Position numbers and translations under genes: made by a program
Notes under the pieces: generated by a model
What the model was told of the DNA's origin: nothing
The model's database searches: none
What the model saw: the letters and a program-made list of their open reading frames with translations, nothing else
Shown here: positions 58,698-64,000 of the stretch, in pieces
How the letters are laid out: each line of letters begins with the position of its first letter
Numbering within the stretch: the first letter of the stretch is position 1
Source: Gordonia sp. PP30
GTDB taxonomy: Bacteria; Actinomycetota; Actinomycetes; Mycobacteriales; Mycobacteriaceae
Assembly (NCBI RefSeq): GCF_023100845.1
Contig: NZ_CP095864.1
Coordinates: 3,844,001-3,908,000, forward strand
Direction: 5' to 3'
Length of the DNA stretch: 64,000 nt

Positions 58698-59009
58698 ATG
58701 GCTTCGAACGTCTTCGAGAACGTCATCAACTGGCTCCGCAGCGGCTACCCCGAGGGTATCCCGCCCAAGGACTACCCGCCGCTGTTCGCCCTCCTCACGC
58801 CGATCCTCGACGAGAGCGAACTGACCGACGTGGTGCTCGCGCTCGCGCTGTCGCGCGACCCGGAGTCCCCGACCACCCGCGACGACGTCGCCGCGGCGAT
58901 CGCCGCGGTGACCGACTCGCACCCGTCCCAGGACGAAGTCAATCAGGTCGCGGCACGTCTCGCCGCGGCCGGCTGGCCGCTCGACATGCGCGTCGGACAG
59001 CCCGGCTGA
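58698..59009 (+). CDS. DUF3349 protein, first of a tandem pair
   Basis: 103 residues, all helical in appearance. The pattern INWLRSGYPEGIPPKDYPPL, FALLTPILDES and AAIAAVTDSHPSQDEVNQV is typical of DUF3349, a small actinobacterial helical domain whose function is unknown (Rv0543c type). It shares about half its residues with the next gene (WLRxGYPxGxPxxDYxPLFALL). Co-transcribed with pit. Confidence 0.88.
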   Translation: MASNVFENVINWLRSGYPEGIPPKDYPPLFALLTPILDESELTDVVLALALSRDPESPTTRDDVAAAIAAVTDSHPSQDEVNQVAARLAAAGWPLDMRVGQPG

Positions 59010-59013
59010 TCAC

Positions 59014-59379
59014 ATGCCGGAGATCTCCAGCAAGCTCTCGTCGGTGGTCGCCTGGCTGCGCAAGGGCTATCCGAACGGGGTGCCGGAGCACGACTACGTC
59101 CCGCTGTTCGCCCTGCTTCGCCGCCAGCTGACCGTCGACGAGATCAGCGACGTGGCCGCGCGGCTCAGCGTGGACGCGTCGTCCGACGACACGATCGACC
59201 GGATCGACACCGGGGTCGCGATCTCCCGGATCACCGACGAGGTGCCTCGGGACGAGGACATCGCCCGGGTGCGGACTACGCTGGAAACCGCGGGCTGGCC
59301 GTTCGACGACGCGCCGCTCGCCCAGCCACTCCACCCCGGCGCCGCCTCCGACGCCCCGGACCCGAAGGACGAGCCCTGA
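59014..59379 (+). CDS. DUF3349 protein, second of a tandem pair
   Basis: 121 residues. It has the same domain as the preceding gene: VAWLRKGYPNGVPEHDYVPL, FALLRRQLTVDE, ARVRTTLETAGWPFDD-like, plus about 20 extra C-terminal residues rich in Pro/Asp/Ala. It starts only 4 bp after the first copy's stop and was probably produced by local duplication. Its end overlaps a possible CTG start of menE. Confidence 0.88.
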   Translation: MPEISSKLSSVVAWLRKGYPNGVPEHDYVPLFALLRRQLTVDEISDVAARLSVDASSDDTIDRIDTGVAISRITDEVPRDEDIARVRTTLETAGWPFDDAPLAQPLHPGAASDAPDPKDEP

Positions 59380-59420
59380 CCCGCAGTCTGCAGGTTCTGC
59401 CGCTGTCCCCGACTCCCGCC

Positions 59421-60545
59421 GTGCTCGACGTACGGCGGGAGTTGTCGTCTCTGCTGGACGGCACCGCGGCCTACCTCCCGGTACCCGCCGGCGACGACCG
59501 CACCGCCCGCATGCTCGCCGATACGCTCGGCGCGCGGCAGCAGATCGACGGCGACGCCGCGCTCGTCGTCTCCACCTCCGGTTCCACCGGCACCCCGAAG
59601 GGCGCCGTGCACACGGCCGCCTCGCTGCACGCCTCCGCCGACGGCACCGCCGCCGCGCTCGGCGGGCCCGGATCGTGGCTGCTGGCGCTGCCGCCGCACC
59701 ACATCGCCGGGCTGCAGGTGCTCCTGCGTTCCCTCGCCGCCGGGTACGATCCCGTGGTGCTCGACCTCAGCGGCGGCTTCGATCCCGCCGTCCTGCCCGC
59801 CGCGATCGACGCGATGACCGGTCCCCGCCGATACACCTCCCTGGTCCCGTTGCAGCTCGGCAAGGCCCTGGGCGACCCAGAGGCCACCCGTGCGCTTGCC
59901 GGCCTCGACGCCATCCTGATCGGCGGGGCGGCCACGCCCGCACCGCTCCGGAACGCCGCCGTGGCGGCCGGTCTGCCCATCGTGCGGACGTACGGGATGA
60001 GCGAGACGGCGGGCGGCTGCGTGTACGACGGCGTGCCGTTGCCGGGCGCCCTCATGCGCATCGCCGAGCCGGCCCCGGACGGGACCGGCCGTGTCGAACT
60101 GGGCGGCGCCACGCTCGCGCGGGGCTACCGCAACCTGCCCGGGCACCCGGCCTTCGCCGAAGCCGGGTGGTTCCGCACCGACGACCTCGGCACCATCGAC
60201 GACGGCGTGCTGTCCATCGTCGGCCGCGCCGACGAGGCGATCTCCACCGGCGGCCTCACCGTGGTGCCGCAGGTGGTGGAGGCGGTGATCGACGCGCTCC
60301 CCGGCGTCGCGCACTGCGCGGTGTTCGGCGTGCCCGACGAGCGACTCGGCGAGGCCATCGCGGTGGCCGTCGTACCCGACGGCACGGCGCCGTCGGCCGA
60401 CGAGATGCGGCACGCCGTCGCAGCCCGGCTGGATCGGTACGCGGCGCCGCGGCACGTCGTCGTCGTCGACGAACTCCCCGTGCGCGGTCCGGGAAAGGTC
60501 GATCGGCGAGCTCTCCGGCAACGCTTTTGTGCCAGAAAAGGGTGA
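59421..60545 (+). CDS. menE: o-Succinylbenzoate-CoA ligase
   Basis: 374 residues from GTG 59421. The AMP-binding core STSGSTGTPKGAVHT, the A5-type TYGMSETAGGCVYDG, the A7 region WFRTDDLGTIDDGVL and the terminal Lys (PVRGPGKVDRRAL) are all present. It activates o-succinylbenzoate for MenB. GTG 59421 has no ribosome-binding site. A CTG at 59376, with GAAGGACGAG upstream, would add 15 residues (LTRSLQVLPLSPTPA) and overlaps the DUF3349 stop as CTGA, like the GTGA overlaps elsewhere. Placement in the pit operon matches M. tuberculosis (Rv0542c). Confidence 0.93.
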   Translation: MLDVRRELSSLLDGTAAYLPVPAGDDRTARMLADTLGARQQIDGDAALVVSTSGSTGTPKGAVHTAASLHASADGTAAALGGPGSWLLALPPHHIAGLQVLLRSLAAGYDPVVLDLSGGFDPAVLPAAIDAMTGPRRYTSLVPLQLGKALGDPEATRALAGLDAILIGGAATPAPLRNAAVAAGLPIVRTYGMSETAGGCVYDGVPLPGALMRIAEPAPDGTGRVELGGATLARGYRNLPGHPAFAEAGWFRTDDLGTIDDGVLSIVGRADEAISTGGLTVVPQVVEAVIDALPGVAHCAVFGVPDERLGEAIAVAVVPDGTAPSADEMRHAVAARLDRYAAPRHVVVVDELPVRGPGKVDRRALRQRFCARKG

Positions 60546-60616
60546 ATTCCGGGTCCACCCGATCAGGTCGTGCCACGAGCCCCGAACAGGGACGTTCGCC
60601 CTGTTAGATTGACCTC

Positions 60617-61807
60617 ATGGCATCTGAATTCCCCCGCATCCTCGCGACCAGCGCCCGTATGCCGTTCGCCGTCGACGAGATCCACAAGCTCGGTGAGGAG
60701 AAGGGACACTTCCTCATCGCGACGGACACCTTCCGTGAGTCGCCCGGCATGCACTCCAAGGGCGTGAGCGAGGCGATCATCACCGCACCGCCCACCCAGG
60801 AGCCGGAGGCGTTCGTCGACGACGTCGCGCGGATCATCGACCAGCACCGCATCGACTGGGTGCTGCCGATGTTCGAGGAGGTCTTCTACCTCGCCGCCAA
60901 CCGGGAGAAGCTGGAAGCGGGCCGCCCCGACGTCAACTTCTTCTTCCCTCAGCTCGACGCGCTGCTCGAGGTGAACGACAAGTCGCGTTTCGCCGAGCTG
61001 TGCAAGCGCCTCGACCTGCACGTCGCCGAGACCATCGTGTGCAGCAGCCCCGAGGAGTTCGTGGCGGCGACCCAGCGCTGGGAGCACTGGTTCGCGCGCG
61101 CCACCTTCGGCCGCGGCGGCCTGGACATCATCACCAACTACGGCCCGCTGGCCGGCGAGACCGCCGTCGAGGACATCAAGCCCACCGCGGACGACCCGTG
61201 GCTGGTGCAGGAGTTCCTGGTCGGCGAGGACCGGTGCAGCTGGAGCGTCGTGCACGAGGGTGAAGTGGTGCTGCATTCGTGCTACCGCCATCCGCTCGCG
61301 ATCGACGACCGCGGCGGCATCGTGTTCGAGTCCGTCGACTCCCCGGAGTCCCTGGAAGCGGTGCAGAAGATCGCCAAGGAACTGAACTGGACCGGCCAGA
61401 TCAGCATGGACTACCTGGCGACCGCGGACGGCACCCACTACATGGTCGAATGCAACCCACGGCCCACCGCCGGCTGCACCGTCGCCACCGCCGACGAGTT
61501 CAACACCGCGCTGTTCGACCCGAACGGACTGGTCGTGGTCCCCGGCGGCCGCAAGAAGATGATCAAGGCCGCGGTGCTGCGCGATGCGATCCTGCACCCG
61601 AGCCGCGCGAAGGCCGACTTCGCCGCGGCCAAGGGCGCCAAGGGCGTGTACGACCAGCGCAAGGACCACATGCCGCTGATCTACTCGGCGCTGAGCCTGC
61701 GCCACGTCCTCGCCTACCGCAAGGCCGCCGGCGCCGAGCGCAGCAAGGAGCAGCTGGTCGCCGCGCAGTTCTTCGACATCCTGTACGACGGCTCGTCCCT
61801 GACCTAA
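60617..61807 (+). CDS. ATP-grasp domain protein of unknown substrate
   Basis: 396 residues. TAGATT lies six bases before ATG 60617 without a ribosome-binding site (likely leaderless). The N-terminal pre-ATP-grasp part (about 1-115) is followed by the ATP-grasp domain (about 120-310). This has an ATP-contacting WLVQEFLVGEDRCSWSVVHE, and the metal-binding end GTHYMVECNPRPTAGCTVAT with Glu and Asn. Family members join a carboxylate to an amine or thiol. The C-terminal ~90 residues are basic. No partner biosynthetic gene is adjacent; it sits between menE and a secreted PE-PPE-domain protein. Confidence 0.87.
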   Translation: MASEFPRILATSARMPFAVDEIHKLGEEKGHFLIATDTFRESPGMHSKGVSEAIITAPPTQEPEAFVDDVARIIDQHRIDWVLPMFEEVFYLAANREKLEAGRPDVNFFFPQLDALLEVNDKSRFAELCKRLDLHVAETIVCSSPEEFVAATQRWEHWFARATFGRGGLDIITNYGPLAGETAVEDIKPTADDPWLVQEFLVGEDRCSWSVVHEGEVVLHSCYRHPLAIDDRGGIVFESVDSPESLEAVQKIAKELNWTGQISMDYLATADGTHYMVECNPRPTAGCTVATADEFNTALFDPNGLVVVPGGRKKMIKAAVLRDAILHPSRAKADFAAAKGAKGVYDQRKDHMPLIYSALSLRHVLAYRKAAGAERSKEQLVAAQFFDILYDGSSLT

Positions 61808-61835
61808 CCCCCGCCGGTCCCGCGAGCACGAGACC

Positions 61836-61874
61836 ACTCCGGCCCCCATCGTCCTGGACGGTGGGGGCCGGAGT
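61836..61874 (+). terminator. Terminator hairpin after the ATP-grasp gene
   Basis: ACTCCGGCCCCCA pairs perfectly with TGGGGGCCGGAGT (13 bp) across a 13-base loop, 29 bases after the stop. CTGTTC follows, a short T-rich tail. Confidence 0.85.
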
Positions 61875-61921
61875 CTGTTCACGTGGCCGCATTCCGTCCC
61901 ACCACCCGCATTCCGTTCCGG

Positions 61922-61979
61922 CACACGGTTTCCGTTCCACCCGTTGGTCTGGTGCGACGGGCGGAACGGAAACCGTGTG
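61922..61979. repeat. Long inverted repeat (22-bp arms) between convergent genes
   Basis: CACACGGTTTCCGTTCC, A, CCCG faces CGGG, C, GGAACGGAAACCGTGTG: 21 of 22 pairs with a 14-base loop. Short related words (CATTCCGT, CGGAATCCGTC) flank it. It lies 16 bases past the stop of the PE-PPE-domain gene and after the ATP-grasp terminator. Confidence 0.8.
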
Positions 61980-61994
61980 GGGGACGGAATCCGT

Positions 61995-63500
61995 CTACTC
62001 GGAGAGGCCCGTGTCGGTCGCGGTGGCCGTCGTACTGGGCCGGTCCACCGTCGCGTCCGGCACGCCACTGCCCGGCACTTCGAGCCGGGTCTGCGGTTCG
62101 GGCTGGGTCTGCGGCTCGGGCTGGGGTTCGGGCGCGGGCTGCGGTTCGGGACTCGGCGCCGGCGCCGCGGGCGGCTCGGCGCGGTGGCGGCCCCGGTAGT
62201 GGTCGCCGGGAGTCCCCCGGTCGGCCATCCGGTCCTGCCGGTGTTTGCCGATGTACGACGACGCGTCGTCCGTGCCGTCGCCGGCCGCCTGAATCTCGGA
62301 GTCCGCCGCACCGGCCGACCGCAGCGACGCCGTCTGGGTCACCGGGGCGGCGGCGGTCGGGGCGGTGGCCTGCAGACCGCCGTTCCCGCCGTCGATCGAG
62401 ATCCCGCCGTACGGTGTCTTGTCCTTGACGTCGGTCATCGGATAGAACGTCTCGGCGGCTTTGTCCCACTTCTCCAGGTCGGCCCGCGTGTACTCGATGC
62501 CGAGACCGTCGTAGACCGTCGCCATCAGCAGCGCGAGCGGGTGGTATGTGTCGTAGACGGCATAGGCGGTCTTGCCGTCGGTGCTGTGCAGCATCTCCGG
62601 ACCACCGGTCACCAGCACGATGCCGTTCTCGCCGGGGGTGCCGTCGAGGTGACCGTACGGGCCGTCGCCGGGCGAGTGGATCGTCAAAAAGCCGGCGGCG
62701 TCGACCAGCAGCGACGACACCGGGCGATACCAGACCCACTGGAAGTCAGCGACCGGATCGCCCTGGACGATCACCGAGATCACCTGCACGTCACCGGTGT
62801 CCGCAGGATTGCGCGCGCCGTTGTCGTCGATGCCGATCGCACCGAGGACCGGCGACAGCCACAGATTGCCGAGAGGCAGAGCGGCGGCCCAGCCCTTGAT
62901 ACCCCACGGGCTGCGCGGGTCGGAGATAAGCAGGATCAGCGAATTGCCGCCGAGGGAGTCGTGAGCCGTCTCCGCCGCGTTGCCGACGGCCTCGGCGCCC
63001 TGCGAATAGCCGGTGTAGACGACGACGCCGTCGTACCCCGCCAGCTTCCGCATGACGTCGACGTTCGCGTCCTCGGCGACCTTCCGGGAGTCCTGGTAGG
63101 TCGGCGCGAAGAACGGCAGCCCGAGGAAGGCATCGGACTTGCCGCCGATGACGGGCCAGAACGACTCCGGGTACTGGACGTATCCGGCGGCGCGGCCGCC
63201 GACGATGCCGTCGATGCGCGGGTGCAGACCGGTGTCGTCGGTGCCGGGAGTGACGATGACGATCGCCTCTCTCCCGCCGGTCTCATCCAGCACCTGGCCG
63301 AGGAGACCGTTGCGCGGGGCCGCACTCCCCGTCTCCCAGGCGATGTTCGCGTTGCCGTTCAGCGCGGCCACCGGCGACGGCGTGGCGGCCGGCGCATACG
63401 GGGTGACCGCTCCCAGGCACAGCCCGCAGGCGACGGCGGAGGCGGCGAGACGGCGGCGGCGGGCCGGATTGTGCCGGGCGGGGTTCGGCCGAGAATTCAC
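61995..63500 (-). CDS. Secreted PE-PPE-domain hydrolase (cutinase-like) with Pro/Glu-rich tail
   Basis: 501 residues from GTG 63500, with GAAAGAG upstream; longer in-frame starts exist. The signal peptide is basic then hydrophobic (ARRRRLAASAVACGLCLGAV), with likely cleavage after YAPA. The PE-PPE (PF08237) domain has the serine-hydrolase nucleophile in YTGYSQGAEA (about residue 185) and the expected Asp and His regions (VIVQGDPVADFQ and YDTYHPLA). No PE or PPE head is present. The last ~100 residues carry PEPQPAPEPQPEPQTQPEPQ, a Pro/Glu/Gln repeat that may span or bind the cell wall. Esterase/lipase activity is inferred. Confidence 0.88.
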   Translation of the reverse strand: MNSRPNPARHNPARRRRLAASAVACGLCLGAVTPYAPAATPSPVAALNGNANIAWETGSAAPRNGLLGQVLDETGGREAIVIVTPGTDDTGLHPRIDGIVGGRAAGYVQYPESFWPVIGGKSDAFLGLPFFAPTYQDSRKVAEDANVDVMRKLAGYDGVVVYTGYSQGAEAVGNAAETAHDSLGGNSLILLISDPRSPWGIKGWAAALPLGNLWLSPVLGAIGIDDNGARNPADTGDVQVISVIVQGDPVADFQWVWYRPVSSLLVDAAGFLTIHSPGDGPYGHLDGTPGENGIVLVTGGPEMLHSTDGKTAYAVYDTYHPLALLMATVYDGLGIEYTRADLEKWDKAAETFYPMTDVKDKTPYGGISIDGGNGGLQATAPTAAAPVTQTASLRSAGAADSEIQAAGDGTDDASSYIGKHRQDRMADRGTPGDHYRGRHRAEPPAAPAPSPEPQPAPEPQPEPQTQPEPQTRLEVPGSGVPDATVDRPSTTATATDTGLSE

Positions 63501-63700
63501 GACAGCTCTTTCAACACGAGAAGCTGCGAGTCCGGTCACAGGGCTGATGAGACGTCGCGCAGCTGACGCGTCGAGCAAACCACCGACGTCACCAGGGCCG
63601 TAAGACCCCGAATGGATGAATTACCGGATTCGTCTCATCGGATGACACAAGAAGTCGGGGCGCGAGGACGGGCGCCCGGACACGGTGACAGGATTGTCGG

Positions 63701-64000
63701 GTGGCAACCGTGAGTCAGTGGATCGAAGGGGCCCGGCCCCGCACCCTTCCGAATGCGATCGCCCCCGTCGTCGTCGGCACCGGGGCGGCCGCCTATGTCG
63801 GCGAGGTGCAGTGGTGGAAGGCCGCGCTGGCCCTGGTGGTCGCGGTCGCGCTGATCCTCGGCGTCAACTTCGCCAACGACTACTCGGACGGCATCCGCGG
63901 CACCGACGACGACCGCGTCGGCCCCCTCCGCCTGGTCGGCTCCGGGGCGGCGAGCCCGCAAGCCGTCAAGACCGCCGCGTTCGTGTGCCTCGGCGTCGCC
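63701..64000 (+). CDS. menA: 1,4-Dihydroxy-2-naphthoate polyprenyltransferase, N-terminal part
   Basis: The first 100 codons only; the gene runs off the right edge. It starts at GTG 63701 ([20 protein letters not shown]); GTG 63710 is in frame. The first membrane segments and the Asp-rich prenyl-diphosphate motif [17 protein letters not shown], followed by [10 protein letters not shown], are diagnostic of MenA. It attaches the polyprenyl chain to DHNA in the membrane. It is divergent from the PE-PPE-domain gene. Confidence 0.93.
   Translation, partial: MATVSQWIEGARPRTLPNAIAPVVVGTGAAAYVGEVQWWKAALALVVAVALILGVNFANDYSDGIRGTDDDRVGPLRLVGSGAASPQAVKTAAFVCLGVA

Noticed and set aside
60563-62311. 582-codon minus-strand frame across the ATP-grasp gene
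   Set aside because: It is antisense to a well-supported gene and crosses two terminator-like hairpins.

Overview
The window is high-GC actinobacterial DNA from a mycolic-acid-producing member of the Mycobacteriales. The genes look most like a Gordonia-type genome; the genus is my inference and no database was consulted. The support is: an antigen-85/mycolyltransferase C-terminus at the left edge, a fused HadA/HadB dehydratase of the mycolate FAS-II cycle, a full yrbE/mce operon, MenJ-type menaquinone reduction, an F420-dependent oxidoreductase, a TTG-started rpoB, and many starts that look leaderless.

Layout. 1-1.5 kb: end of a mycolyltransferase and a lone AbiEi/DUF559-type protein. 1.6-9.1 kb: rpoC and rpoB on the minus strand. 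9.5-21.7 kb: one minus-strand operon encoding a complete Mce lipid importer (MceG ATPase, two YrbE permeases, MceA-F, two Mce-associated proteins). 21.7-22.9 kb: a gene-poor stretch with a perfect DosR-type palindrome and a 202-bp tandem repeat. 22.9-35.3 kb: rplL/rplJ, then a metabolic insert (S15-family and HSL-family hydrolases, DUF2786 and TIGR04338 proteins, lactate dehydrogenase, an AzlCD exporter with its TetR regulator), then rplA, rplK, nusG, secE and tRNA-Trp. 35.4-37.6 kb: a 161-bp palindromic element, hadAB, rpmG and tRNA-Met/Thr/Tyr. 37.7-39.6 kb: yajQ followed by about 1.2 kb of repeats and a gene fragment. 39.6-64 kb: a broad menaquinone region (polyprenyl diphosphate synthase, menJ, menG, menD, menB, menE, start of menA) interspersed with htpX, an MFS pump and its Lrp-type neighbour, a methyltransferase, a secreted lipase, a trans-acting reductase, an hsp20 operon, an F420 enzyme, a Pit phosphate transporter operon, an ATP-grasp protein and a secreted PE-PPE-domain hydrolase.

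How the parts fit. The left half joins the transcription/translation core (RNA polymerase, L7/L12, L10, L1, L11, NusG, SecE, L33, four tRNAs) to cell-envelope lipid functions (mycolate dehydratase, Mce import). The right half makes menaquinone: MenD, MenB, MenE and MenA build and prenylate the ring, the polyprenyl synthase supplies the side chain, MenG methylates and MenJ saturates one isoprene unit. A PaaI-type thioesterase divergent from menB is a candidate for the DHNA-CoA hydrolysis step. From memory of the M. tuberculosis map, the order matches two separate blocks there (around Rv0534c-Rv0566c and Rv0634B-Rv0668), here joined near tRNA-Tyr/yajQ.

No prophage, insertion sequence with a transposase, CRISPR array or rRNA was seen. 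The least explained material is small: several families of palindromic intergenic repeats, a MITE-like 161-bp element, a 19-bp minisatellite, a DosR-type site with no obvious target gene, two gene fragments, and a 46-residue acidic protein in the hsp20 operon.
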